Shown here one piece after another: positions 9,690 through 22,100 of a stretch of 64,000 nt of DNA. The notes under the pieces were generated by a model. That model was not told where the DNA came from and made no database searches. It was given only the letters and a program-made list of their open reading frames with translations. Source of the DNA: Phytopythium helicoides (lineage: Eukaryota; Oomycota; Peronosporomycetes; Pythiales; Pythiaceae); the NCBI GenBank assembly GCA_024867545.1, contig JANFNE010000044.1, positions 1 through 64,000 on the forward strand, in the 5' to 3' direction. How positions within the stretch are numbered: position 1 is the stretch's first letter; every line of letters begins with the position of its first letter. The position numbers and the translations under genes are program-made.

Positions 9690-10327
9690 CTAGACGAACA
9701 TGGCCTTGGACGCCTGCAAGTGGAGGAACTCACGCACAGCAGCGTCGTCCGACACACTCGGGATCACGAGCAGGTCGTGAAGGAACTTCTGCAGCTGGTC
9801 TTTCCGCCGACTCAAGAACTCGGGGTTCAGGTCGCGACAGCAAAAAGTCTTGGGCGGCTGTGTCGTGATCACCACGACCATTAATCTAACGTACAGACAG
9901 CACCAGTTTGGGAATCCAAGCTACAAACCAGCGGCGGAAGGCGATCGCCGCCCTTGAAGCGAAGACTAGAATGTTGTTCGTCAAAGGAATCCACAGATTA
10001 GTCGCACGAACCGTTGAGCTCGATCACTCGTTGCGTCGTGAAGACAAACCTGAATCGCAGCTTGTCGAACTCGCTAAAGCGCCGCAGCACCGTCCAGTAG
10101 CGCTTCCCCGTCTGCACCTGCAGCTCGAACTGCGCGAACGAGCCGTCGAACACGCGGTACCCGATGATGGAGACTGTGAAGTAGTCGGGGCCTGCGCCAT
10201 GCGAGCAACAAGATCGCGTCAGCGAGTCGAACAACAAGCAGCGGCTCGTAACGGATCTTCTGCGAGTCCTCTTGAGCGCACCGTAGCGTGTCGACCACAC
10301 ATGCTCGGGGAGGTACACGAGCGCCAT
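9690..10327 (-). CDS. Small PX-domain protein, 4 exons
   Basis: A phosphoinositide-binding PX domain with almost nothing else, about 130 residues. Exons on the minus strand read 10327-10282, 10191-10050, 9965-9929 and 9857-9690, with consistent phases and GT-AG borders. Motifs are DYFTVSIIGYRV at the start, RYWTVLRRFSEFDKLR (the Arg-Tyr-Ser/Phe-Glu-Phe core) and, across the exon 3/4 junction, RLPPL-PPKT, the PX proline loop. Then follows SRRKDQLQKFLHDLL, the usual helix. PX domains bind PtdIns3P on endosomal membranes. A PX-only protein of this size could be a membrane adaptor; partners are unknown. An ATG further upstream at 10615 is in frame but gives sequence with no PX similarity, so the start at 10327 is preferred. 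Confidence 0.82.
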
Positions 10328-11599
10328 GACGTCAATCTCTCCTGATCTGCTAAACAACTTGGCGTACAGCCACTGGCGAAGCTGCAGCAAGCGAGTCACA
10401 GCGCAACCGGCGGCGTCCGTCTGGCAGCCAGCAGATCTGTCTGTCTCCTGGAGATCCGCCGCGCTTTTTTTCCCGGTGCTTTGGTCGGGATGAGATCTGA
10501 GGCGGTGGTGTTGCCCTGATTCTAACTGCCAGGAAGGGTGACGTGCAAGTGGCGCAAATGAACTCGAAGAGAGGCAGCAGCTCGCTTCACGTTTCCGTAT
10601 CGCCTCAGAGACCATTTAGCACGGACGGCCTCGAGAGTCATGCTAGGACAACCAGAATTCGAAGGATAGGTGACTTGTTGTAGTGAGCGTACAGAAATTG
10701 ACGAGGTCTCCTTGATGCACTGCTTCGATCGTTGGTCATCCTGCGGCGATAAAGGAGCCTTATCTTCGCTACCAGTAATGCTGCGCAGCTATGCCAGGGA
10801 AGCTCCAAGGCATTTACCGCTTCGCGCAGAATCGCTGGATCATTGTCAATTTGCGTGCTTGAGGATGTCATCAGCATTGCTCGGAACGTGCGATGCACTG
10901 GCGAAAACATACTTTTGGGGGTGGGCAGGTACACCATCAGACGGGTTGCTCGGTGTCGAGATTGTGCGTGTTGAAGATTTTCGTCACAAGCTGGCGGTTA
11001 TCGCCCTCGGATGCATGTTTGTCTGGCACAACAAACAGAATCATGCTGATGCTCTGAGATCTGGCGAAACGCCTCGTGCCTCGGCTTACTCTCTTTGTTC
11101 AGTTTTTGCTTGTCCAGATCTAGACATGGCTGACGGCCTGGCAAGCTGCGGAAACTAACTTGTCAGCGACATCATCTTGCGTACTCAAGATTGTTTTTGC
11201 TTTTTAATTTGTATTTGGTGCAGCGCATGATTTGGGAAAGTAACGACATCTCCGAGCTCAATGTGGTCATGTACCTTTGATTCGCAAACCCTGTGCAATT
11301 GCAAGGCAACGACCATCGTAGACGTCGTTGCGGGTCATGCTCATGGACGTTCAGTTGTTCCGAGTTTGCACTGGTGTTGGGGACCAAACAGTAATGGGTT
11401 GACACTACGAATTATCATGGTGATACAGGTTATTGATAATGAGGATATTTTTGAATAGCAATTCTACAGTTTTGAGCATTTACAGTTTTGAGTGTATTCG
11501 TTTTCCGTAGACTTTTGGGTAGGGGGGCGATTCGATCGCACTAATAAAAAAGATTCGCAAAGGGCGAGCGAGAAAGGCAGGAGGAAGGAGGTGACCGCG
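10328..11599. other. Intergenic region between PX gene and E1 gene
   Basis: No recognised gene. A minus-strand frame at 10638-10937 is open for 99 codons but has no family resemblance. From about 11180 onward the sequence is AT-rich and probably holds the promoter of the E1 gene. Confidence 0.4.
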
Positions 11600-14500
11600 A
11601 TGGCGACGGACGCCAAGCAGCTCGAGACCGATGCGGGCTTTATGGACAAGTACAGTCGGCAGATCGGCGCCTTTGGGCTCGAGACCATGGCCAAGGTGCG
11701 CTCGTTTGCCGCCGGCTGCAAGAGGAGGAACAGCAGACTGACGAAACCGCAATCGTCTGTAGCTCGTCAAGCTGCGCGTGATCATCGTCGGGCTGCAGGG
11801 CGTGGGCGTCGAGTGCGCCAAGAACCTGATCCTGGCTGGCCCGGGTGCCATCACGCTGCACGACGGTACTCTCGCGCGTCTCTAATGGAACGCTCAAAGT
11901 GGTTAGCGCGCTGATGGGTGGATTTCTCGTGACTAGATGGACTCGCGGAGATGAAGGACCTGGGCACCAACTTCTTCCTGACGGAGCAGGACGTCGGACA
12001 CCCACGCGCTACGGCCGTCTCGCACAAGGTATGCGCTTTTGCTGCTTACCTCTTGGTTGCCAGGAGACTGACATGGGATGAACCATGCATGACAGCTCGC
12101 GGAGCTCAACAAGATGGTGTCCGTGTCGGTGCACAAAGGCGAGCTGACGGAAGAGGTGGTCGCAAAGCACAACGTGGTCGTATTCACGCAGACGAATCGC
12201 TCGGAGCTGCTTCGCTGGAACCGCTTCTGCCGACAGCAGTCGCCTGCGATTGGTTTCATTCTGTGCGACATCCGCGGCGCCATGGGCTACGCGTTCACGG
12301 ACTTCGGTGGTAACTTTGTGTGCCATGACGCGACTGGCGAGGCCCCGATCACGCGCATCATTACGGACATCACCAATGACAAGGACGGCGTGCTGTCGCT
12401 GCTGGGACCCGACGAAGACGGCAAGATGCACGAAATGCCGGACTCGGACCACGATGGGTGGATCGAGATCAGTGAGGTTGAGGGGATGCAGCTCAAGTCT
12501 GACCCGGAGAAGAATATCAACAACATGGGACCTCGCCGCATCAAGTTTGCGAACCGCAAGGTTTTCCGCAACGGCAAGCAAGTCGAGGTATTTGATCCGT
12601 ACAGCCTGAAGATCGGCGACACGTCGGAGTTCACGCCATACGAGGGCGGTGGTATCCTGACGCAGCACAAGAAGCCGTTCAAGATGCATTTCCGATCACT
12701 AGAGGAAGCGCTTGTGGACCCTGTGAACCCTGGTGATTTTGGGCTAATGTTCACTGATGGAGCCAAGTTTGGTCGTGCAGAGCAGCTGCACATCGCACTG
12801 TGGAGTGTGCTGGAGTTTGAAGAGCGCCATGGACACCTCCCCGAGCCGCACAACGATGCCCACGCTGACGAAGTGCTGGCGCTCGCAAAGGCTGGCATCC
12901 AGCACCTTTCGGATGAGACGCGACTCTTGAAAGACGCGAAAGTGCTCACGGTTGATGAACTTGACGAGAAGGTTGTCAAGCAAACGGCTCTGTATGCTGG
13001 TATTGAGCTGCAGCCATTTGCGGCTTTCTTTGGTGGTGTCATCGCCCAGGAAGTTGTCAAGTTCACGGGCAAGTTTTCTCCTCTGCAGCAATGGCTCCAT
13101 TTGGACGCCTTCGAGGTTCTTCCTGATGAGAGACCGACCGACGCTCAGCCTATCGGTTCTCGCTACGACCATATCATCACGATGTATGGTCGCGAGTTCC
13201 AGCAGCAGCTTGGTAACGTTCGCACGTTCCTTGTTGGATGTGGTGCGCTGGGCTGCGAGTACCTGAAGAACTTTGCAATGATTGGTCTTGCATGTGGCGA
13301 AAAGGGTCTGGTGACTGTGACGGACAACGACCGAATTGAGGTCAGCAACCTGAACCGTCAGTTCTTGTTCCGTGAGCACAATGTCGGTCAGCCAAAGTCG
13401 GTAGCCGCGACGGGAGCTGTGCGTCAGATGAACGCTGATCTGAAAGTGAAGGCCTTGGAGCAGCTTGTGGCGCCTCACACGGAGAATACGTTCGATGACG
13501 ATTTTTGGACAGACTTGGATGTTGTCACAAATGCGCTTGACAATGTCAAGGCGCGTCTGTACGTGGACAGCAAGTGCGTCTTCCACAAGATCCCTCTGCT
13601 GGAGAGCGGAACGCTTGGTACGAAGTGTAACGTGCAGGTGGTGATTCCGTACAAGACCCAGAGCTATGCGGACGGTCCGAAGGATGCGGAGGACGACAAC
13701 ATTCCCATGTGTACGCTCCGAAACTTCCCGTCGCTGATTGAGCACTGCATTGAGTGGTCTCGCGCTCAGTTTGAAGATGTGTTTGTGGTTCCTGCCGCCG
13801 AGGCGAAGAAGTTCGTGGAGCACCGCGACGAATACATCGCCAAGATCAAGCAGAGCACTTTGGAGAATCCTAATGCGAAGCTCGCGCAAGCTGCTATTGT
13901 CCAGGAGCTCGAGCGCGTGCGTAACTTGCAGGCGACGTTGGAAACGGCGCGTGGCATGACCTTCGACAAGTGCATGCACCTGGCTATGGAGCTCATGACA
14001 TCACGCTTCCGCGACCGCATTCTGCAGCTCATCCACAACTTCCCGGAGGACCACCTTACGAACTCTGGTGAGAAGTTCTGGTCTGGAGCGAAGCGCTTCC
14101 CCCAGGCAGTGCAGACGTTCGACCCTGAAGACCCGTTGCACCTGAACTTTGTTCGCGCAACAGCGAACCTTCTGGCCGTTTGCTACGGTATTCAAGCCCC
14201 GCCGGAGGAAGAGCTGGTTGCTGCTGACTCGAAGTGGCGCGATCCAGCTACGTATGAGGAGCTGTCGCGGACGTATGTCTTCCCTGAGTGGCACCCGTCG
14301 AGTGAGAAGATTGCGGCGGACTCGGATGAGCTGAAGAAGCAGGAAGAGGAGAAACTCAAGAGCACGGGCGACTCGGACCGCGAGGAGCTGACAAAGCTGC
14401 TGGACGAGCTTGAGAGCCTCGACATCTCGGGCTTGTCCTTCGAGCCGGCCGACTTTGAGAAGGACCAGGACATGAACTTCCACATCGACTTCATCTACGC

Positions 14501-15179
14501 GGCATCGAACCTGCGTGCGTTCAACTACCGCATCCGCCAGGCTTCGCGGCACAAGTGCAAGATGATTGCTGGCAAGATCATCCCCGCCATTGCGACGACA
14601 ACGGCTTCAGTCACGGGTCTCGCGATGCTGGAGATGCTCAAGCTGCTGCAGCGCAAGGAGCTGGACGCATTCAAGGACTCTTCGAATTCGTTGGGTCTCA
14701 ACATGTATCTTCTCCAGGAGCCAGCGCCTCCAGAGAAGGCCAAGGATGAATACGACGTGGTGGAGATGTCGGAGGTCAAGTGCAAGCCCTCGGGCTTCAC
14801 GAAGTGGGACTCGACTCTCATTGAGCTGTCGTCCGAGGCGACACTGGCGGACTTCTTGGACCAGTTCAAGGACAAGACGGAGCTCAACTGCGACCTGCTT
14901 TTCCATGGTGTGGCGGAAATGGGCAACTCAAGCGCAGCCAAGGAGAACCCGCTGTTCCGCACCGTTAGCGGTCTCATGCTGTACGACCGCAACGCGTTCG
15001 GCAAGGCACTCAAGGAGCTGTACGCGGAGCAGATGAACAAGCCGCTTCGCGCATGGGTCGAGTCGCGCTACGAGGGCCTCGTGGACTGCAGCCGCAAGTA
15101 CATTGAATTCCAGACATCCTGCTCGGATGACAACGGCGACGTGTTCAAGGTGCCGACGGTCGTGTGCAAGTTCGTTTAG
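11600..15179 (+). CDS. UBA1: Ubiquitin-activating enzyme E1
   Basis: The apex enzyme of ubiquitin conjugation: it adenylates ubiquitin with ATP and holds it as a thioester. Exons are 11600-11695, 11763-11865, 11937-12028 and 12096-15179, all joining in phase; the product is about 1124 residues, slightly longer than usual E1s. The inactive adenylation half starts with MDKYSRQIGAFGLETMAK and VIIVGLQGVGVECAKNL. The active half has FLVGCGALGCEYLKNF and DNDRIEVSNLNRQFLF (nucleotide binding and Asp for Mg). The catalytic Cys is in IPMCTLRNFPS, about residue 635. The C-terminal ubiquitin-fold domain ends near VVCKFV. An acidic insert near nt 14330-14400 is unusual but in frame. Cytosolic and nuclear housekeeping enzyme; the call is firm. 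Confidence 0.97.
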
Positions 15180-16786
15180 GCTCGTGAGCTGGATGTGGGA
15201 ATCCTCCGCTCGAATGTACTGGCGAGCAACTGCAGCGCTAATTTCTCAATTTCTCGCGATAAACAGGTGTGTACCTTGAATGGTTTCCGACGATAGCGGG
15301 AGTTGGTGGCGGGTTGAATCACCTCGTGATGAGCGCACTGGCTGTCCAAGCAAGCTTAAACGAGTCGCGCATCTCGTGCGATCCGTGTTGAGTGACGCTT
15401 CGCGAGTCACTTCACTTCGCCAATCGAGATGCGAATCAAGTCCGCCCTCGGTCCCGAACGGTGCGTGGCGGCCATCGCGGCTGCCCGTCAGCGATTTGAA
15501 GCGTCCAGTGCCCTGCTCGCCACCTGCGCTCTCTGCGCCGCTCATCTGCGCGGCCGCCCCTTTTCGCGCACCGCCAAAATCTTGGTTGGCCTCATCTTCA
15601 ACAACGCGAATCTTATTCGGTCCTGGTCCACCGATCCAGCTGCGCGTTGACAGCGGCAGAGCACATGTTCTGAACGGCGAGGTCCGTGTCACCGGCGTCT
15701 CGACACTTGTCGCTGGCTCGGCACAGCCCGCCTCGCCTCCCCTCGCCTCGCCCAGCCGCCTCTGAACCGCCGGCGCGTGCCTCGGGCCAATGCGCGCGGG
15801 CGGCGCGGCCAGAAACCGTGCGCCGCTCAAATTACGCGGCGGTGGTCGTTGCGTTGCGCCGCCCGGCGGTGCGGGCGGCGCAACGCCATCACCATGCTGC
15901 CTGGCAACCACCATCACCGCTGACTCGGCGCCATCTTATTCTCGCTGCGGCGTCCATGCCGCCGGGCGGGAAGAATATTTGCCGCCGCGGTAGCAGTTGC
16001 ACCTGCGGCTGCGCTGTGATGGAGACGGAAGGTCTCGCCTCGGGGTTCTCCATCAAGCGCAGCCGCCTGCGCAGGCGCATCAATGCGCCGGACTCAGCTC
16101 GCCGCGCCAGGTTAGCTAATGTCGGGAGAACCTTCTGCCGTGGACTGCCGCGCCAAGCGTATCCTTGGTGTACAGTGCGATCACTCGAGGTGGCCGGCTC
16201 CGGGCTCTTGAGCGCCTGTCGGCCGGCCCAGCGGCACGAGCGCCGCGAGTGCGAACGGCGGTACAAGTTACACGACAGCCGTCCATTCCGTCATGCCGGG
16301 CAATTGTCGACGCCGCTTCTGCGCCGCTCGGAGCAGAAATCACCGCGCTGCTCGTCACCGCTGGCCCGCATCCGGCCCCAAGCGAACCCCAGCGAAGCGG
16401 GTTCAGCGCCGTCCGGAGCCCACGCTTTTCTCACCACAGTGGAGCCCTGCTGGGCCGGCGCTCGCCACGCAGGTCAGCGCATCCAGGCAGCAAGGACCAG
16501 CGGCAGCAGCGCTCAGGCGGCAGGCAGGCGGGTCCGGTGCGGCGCTTGGCGTTTGACGCGGCAGCTAGGTGCGTAGAAGACTTTCGGCAGGTTTGAACCG
16601 CATCCAGGTTTGATCTTCCATAGTTCCCCCAGGCGAGTTTGATAAAACCTAGCTAGGTTTAAAGAACCCTCTCGGTCGGGTTTGAAGGCTCACTGGCGCT
16701 CGTGGACCTCCTCGACGGCCGCAGCGGCCAAAGGGCGGTGCGGCGAGGCGAGGCTCACTTTCCCTTTCTCCAAGCGGGCGACGAGC
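15180..16786. other. GC-rich intergenic region, no gene seen
   Basis: About 1.6 kb with long overlapping open frames on both strands, all Ala/Arg/Pro/Ser-rich and without motifs. That is what very GC-rich non-coding DNA produces. The last 250 bases contain several variants of a ggtttga word (16590-16690) just upstream of the methylthiotransferase gene and may be its promoter. Confidence 0.4.
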
Positions 16787-19032
16787 ATGGCGCTGGACGA
16801 CATCGAGGACATGATCGGCGAGGACGAGGTCGACCGCGCGGTCGTGGCCATCCTGCGCGCGCCCATCGTGGCGCCCAAGACGCAGCTCCACCGCCCGCCG
16901 CGCGCGCTGGACGAGCCGCGCGTTGGCCGCCTGGACCTCCAGGACGCGGACGCGGACGCGCTCGTGGCCATCGACGTGCCTGGCACGCAGCTCATCTGGT
17001 AGGAGGCGGGCTATGGAGGCGTGACGAGTCGAGCTGGAGGCTCACGTGCTGTTTCTGCTGGTGCTGCTGGAGCAGGATGAAGACCTACGGGTGCTCGCAC
17101 AACGTGAGCGACTCGGAGTACATGCAGGGCGTGCTCGCGAGCTACGGCTACCGATTCACCGAGGATCCCGACAGCGCTCAACTGTGGTGCGTGAGACTTT
17201 GAATGCGTGGCTACTGGGTGGGTGAGGGGGCTGACACCGGGGTGTTTTATTTGTGCAGGCTGCTGAATAGCTGCACAGTCAAGGATCCATCGCAAGCGGC
17301 CTTCATGCACCTGGCCCTCAAGGGCAAGAGCCAAGGCAAGGCTGTCGTGGTCGCGGGCTGTGTACCGCAGGCAGACCGACACCTGAAGGGCCTCGAAGAT
17401 GTCAGCATCGTGGGCATCCAGCAGGTCGACCGCGTCGTTGAGGTGGTTGAGGAGACTCTCAAGGGCCACACCGTGCGCCTCCTGGCCAAGCAACGGCTGC
17501 CAGAGCTGGACCTCCCCAAGATCCGTAAGAACCCCATGGTCGAGATTATCCCGCTCAGCACAGGCTGCCTTGGTGCCTGCACGTACTGCAAGACGCGCCA
17601 CGCGCGTGGCAAACTTGGCAGCTACTCACCCGACGCGATTGTCTCGCGTGCGCAGACTGTGATTGATGAAGGTGTGACGGAGCTGTGGCTGTCAAGTGAA
17701 GATACGGGCGCCTACGGTATCGATATTGGCTCGGATCTGCCAACGCTCCTGCGTCGAGTGGTTGATGTTATCCCCGATGGGGTGATGCTCCGTGTGGGCA
17801 TGACGAACCCGCCATTCATCCTTCAGCACCTGGACGCGATCGCTGAGATTCTCAACCACGAAAAGGTCTACGCATTCCTCCACGTGCCTGTCCAGTCTGG
17901 AAGCGATGATGTGCTGCTTGACATGAACCGCGAGTACACAGTCGCAGACTTTAGCCGTGTGGCCGACGTGCTCCTTGAGAAGGTACCGGGTCTGACGCTT
18001 GCAACGGACATCATCTGCGGCTTCCCTGGCGAGACAGAAGAACACTTTGACGAAACGATGGCTCTCGTTGAGAAGTATCGCTTCCACATCATGAATATCT
18101 CCCAGTTTTATCCTCGCCCTGGAACTCCTGCGGCCAAGATGAAGCGTGTTCCTACCCAGGTGGTTAAGAACCGCAGTCGTCGAATCACCAAGTTCTTCGA
18201 GTCGATCGAGCCGTACACAAATCTTGTGGGGTCGATCCAAAAGGTCTGGATTAACACGGAGCAGTCAGACGACAAGCAGTTCACAGTGGGTCATACGAAG
18301 AACTACACCAAGGTCCTACTTCCGCGGGACGATTCGCTGATCGGTTGCACGGCTGAGGTTCATATCACCTCGTGTGCCCGTTTCCACGTGAATGGTGAAG
18401 TCGTCTCTCGCTCGGAGCCGGCAACGCCCGCCGCTGCGGCAATTCGGTATCAAATCCGGACGGGTGGCCGAGTGTCGCCAATTGCCAGTCGTTCGCGCAA
18501 GCCTCGTGCCACGAAGTCGTCAGACACTGCTTCATCCTCGTCGTCATGTGATGGATCTGGTGGCTGCGGCGGTGGTAACTGCAGTGGCGATGAGCATGGT
18601 CATGACCACAGCCACGACCACAGCCATGACCACAGCCATGACCACAGCCATGATCACGATCATGACCACAGCGATGGGCATTCTCATAGTGAAGGAGAAG
18701 GTGGCTGCTGTGGTGGCAATGGTGGCGCCGGCTGCTGCTCGTCTGGTGGCGGTGGTGGCAAGTGCGGAGGGAAGTGCTCATCAAAGAAGAAGACAAAGGT
18801 CGCCAAGAAGACGGTGGTCAACAAGAAGAAGGCTCGAGCAGCATCTGGGGGCTCCAGCAATGAAGTTCTGTTGACTCCGCAACCCGCAAGCCCCAAGCTT
18901 TTGACTCTTTCTGAGCGTGCCGCAAGCAAGTGGTCGGACGTGAAGGAAGACAAAATCGCGCTCGCGGCTCTCGTGACACTCGTCGCATCCACAACCATGG
19001 TGGCGGTACGTCTGCTAACCCGCAACAAGTAA
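16787..19032 (+). CDS. CDKAL1: tRNA N6-threonylcarbamoyladenosine methylthiotransferase (CDKAL1 type)
   Basis: A radical-SAM enzyme that converts t6A37 to ms2t6A37 in ANN-decoding tRNAs, such as tRNA-Lys(UUU). Exons are 16787-16998, 17076-17186 and 17259-19032 (698 residues). The MTTase domain starts with [16 protein letters not shown] and [12 protein letters not shown] (cluster Cys) and has a third Cys in VVAGCVPQ. The radical-SAM motif is [11 protein letters not shown] (CxxxCxxC, about residue 212). A TRAM-like domain follows near nt 18240-18400. The tail is unusual: a GHDHSHDH run (nt 18596-18690), then Cys/Gly-rich CCGG/CGGKC clusters and a basic stretch. It ends with one hydrophobic helix and RLLTRNK, as in animal CDKAL1, which is tail-anchored in the ER. 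The His/Cys region could bind zinc, nickel or copper. It converges on the LRR gene with 69 bp between. Confidence 0.93.
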
Positions 19033-19101
19033 GTGTGTGTATTTCCTGGGCGTGACTCGATAGACGCTCCCCAAAGTATAAAATAATCAACACGTTTGAC
19101 T

Positions 19102-22100
19102 CTACGCCACATGTTCCTGAGACTGATCGTCAAGCTTGAGTATCAACGACTGCAACAACTTCTTCCGCATAGAAGTCGGAGGTAGCTGAACCTCGGGCTG
19201 CATGCTTGCAGGTGACGTAGACCTCATGGAACAGCTCAAATCACCGTCCGGTGGTAGCTTGTCCTCACTCACCCACGACCTCCACTGGTCTGGCTCTACT
19301 GTCGCCCCAGAGCTTGCTGATGATGACGATGATGCTCCGTCACTGGCAGTCAGAACGACATTGGACAGCTCAATCTCGCCTCCTGAGGCTAATTTCACGA
19401 GCATCAAGACGAGCTGTCGGTGCTCGTAGTTTTTCAGGCGTAGTGCCTTGTAGCTTTCAGCCTGTTGAAGAGGATGGAAGCAATTTAACCACCCAAGCCG
19501 GTCAAACACCTGTGCCTTCGTCGCCAAGTCTAGCAGTGCAAGTGCCTCGCTCAGGTTCCACTCGTCCACTATACGGGTGAACAGGATAATGAGCACCTCG
19601 GCTCGCAGCAAAGTTCCCGTTGCTGGATCGCGCTCGAAAGTGCCAAAATGCTCCATGAGCCTCTGGGTTTGAGCGCAAGAGAAATAGTAAAGAGAAGAGA
19701 CTGAGCGCAAGCCAATGAGCTTAACTTCGGGAGGGACTTGCAGCTGCTTGAATTCCTTCAGGAACTGATCAAACGCAGCATCGCTGAGTGCGGTGCAAAC
19801 GTGAAACGGCTTTCGCGAGCTTGCAAAGTCAAAATCGAGCGAACCGAGCAAAGGAAACTCCCACGGGGCGGTGACATCGACTGGCATACGATTAAGGCGA
19901 ACGTTTCGGAATCCTCCTCCACCGAGAGCACTTGTGCTGACGGATGGACCGCTCTGGGAGATATCCATGAGCTTGAGCTGTTGTCTCAGACGCTTTTCAT
20001 TCTTGTTGAACTCTAGAATTCGAAGCAGAATTCGTCGATCGATTGACTGCGCCATGTTGAGCGTGTACCTGCCTGTCGGGTTCGCAGCGTTGAAAGATAC
20101 CCACTTGCCTACCTTCTTTTCCACGTAAGCCTGTTCCAAATCAGATAGCTGCTTCTCAAGGCCGAGTACAACGCAGATATCTCCGCATGCATCGATTTTT
20201 CCATCCTGGTCTTTGTCTTCAAAAAACTCCTGTGGGGCCTCAAGATTGGCGCAGTCGAGCACCTCCTGGCGGCTGCTGACGTTTGTGTTTGCAACTATCT
20301 GAGGAATAAGCACAGCCGCTGCACTCGCCTTCTCCACCTGCGTTGTGTGAGATCGAAACAGTGAGAGAATGAGGTTTGCCTGACCCACTGTAAAAGTGAA
20401 TTCTTCGGCCAGTAGGCGGATACAGGACAACTTGGCAGCTTCGTCGCCATCATTTACAGCTCCAAAAGATCGCGAAAGGAGCGCGTAAAGAGCTTCAAAT
20501 CCCGGAGCAGACAAGGACTCCTCTCGACGCTCATAATTAGGCTGAAGCTTGAGTTGCAGCACCCCTGAGTTTGGTATACCCGCAGCAATGGCTTTTTCGT
20601 CGCCTTTCGATTTTGCAGCTGACAGAGTGGCTGTATAGGAGGCACCATTGAGTGAGGCATCCACGAGTTCAAGTTTGTTCCGATAATACAGCGCAAGTAA
20701 TTCTCGTAGCAAAGCTGCATCTGCTCTCTCACGCATGTTTACTGTGAATAATCCACCGCCCGCGTATATGCTCGTTGAAGCCACCATTGTGGTTGCTCCT
20801 TGGTTACCATTAGTGCTATTGCTGCCACGATTGTTCGAATTGTCATCAACCATTTCAAGGTTGCAGCCCCCAATGTCAATCTGGCATTTGGTAACAGCGC
20901 CACAGGCAGCCGCCCGCAGCACCGTCTCCGCGCCTAGTGCACCTATAGGATTGCCACGCAGCACAAGAGACTCGAGCGCCGAGCCAGCCGCATTCTGCTG
21001 TAGCCCATGAATGTAGACGATCACTGTACGTCCGCGAACGTGGTTGTTCGAGATATCTAGGTGTTGAAGTGACTTATTGTTTGCCAAACATGCCCCGAGC
21101 TCCGCGTCAGCGCTCCCACCGTTGCCAAGAGTGTTGTCGGAGAGGTCAAGAGTCTTCAATGTCAAGTTTTCCATCATGCATCGAGCAAGATGTTGAGCGG
21201 GTTCGCCTCGAATATTGTTCCAAGACAGATTGAGGGTCGTCAAAGGAGTCGAGATCCGGAGTAGCTCCCCTATTGCCCGAGCAGCGAGGTAGATACGGTT
21301 TCTTTTCAGGTTGAGGTACTCGAGTGTACAACGATTCAGCAAGCAGTCGACCAGTGTGCGCACGACTGCATCCCCGAGTTGGTTGTTCCCCAGGTCTAGT
21401 GATCGGAGATTAACATGCGGGTCGCGCAGAGCAACATATATCCGCTCCGTTCCCTCGACGCCAAGCCTGTTTTCGGACAAATTCAGATGGTTGAGATGTG
21501 AGAGCGGTATCCCGTCCATGATGGCAGAAGACCCTACGCCTGTCACCCCAACATTCTTCATCGATAGGCTCTGCACTTGTACAGGCAACAGATTGAGCGC
21601 ACCACCTAGTGCTTGAGCGCGCACGTCCCCCAAGTAGTAGTCATCGTATCGCAGAACATGTGACTCAGTGTCATACCGTCGCGGCTTATTCTTTAAGTCG
21701 AGCACCGGAAGGACGAGTAATGAGGCGTCCTCGCAACGTGCAATATATCGTCCTCTAGCAGAGTCTGGTCGCTTGTTGGTCGAGCTGGCATGGTAGAAGT
21801 CCCAGAAATCACTGCTTTCGCCGCTCAACCCATGGCGCTTTGTGCGCGTGATCGACTCGACGTCTTCGTCTGGGCAGCTCAGTACCTCGCGCTCGAATTG
21901 CTCTCTTGCGATTTGGAGCTTCCGCCTTGCCACTAGTACATGCTCTGGTTCGGTTTCACAGTTCTCTGATTCGATTTGATTTACGGCATCTCCATGCAAC
22001 GTTTCTCGAGTTGTTGCAAAAGTATCTGCTGCTGCAGGATGTCCAGTGGCTGTCTGAGTGTCGCTTGCCCCTTTCGTCAGATCTACTACATGCGTTTGGC

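Noticed and set aside
10638..10937. 99-codon minus-strand frame between the PX and E1 genes
   Set aside because: No recognisable motif, no splice partner and no position relative to neighbours that supports it.
15246..16596. Several long overlapping frames on both strands
   Set aside because: All are Ala/Arg/Pro-rich in very GC-rich DNA and carry no motif or splice logic.
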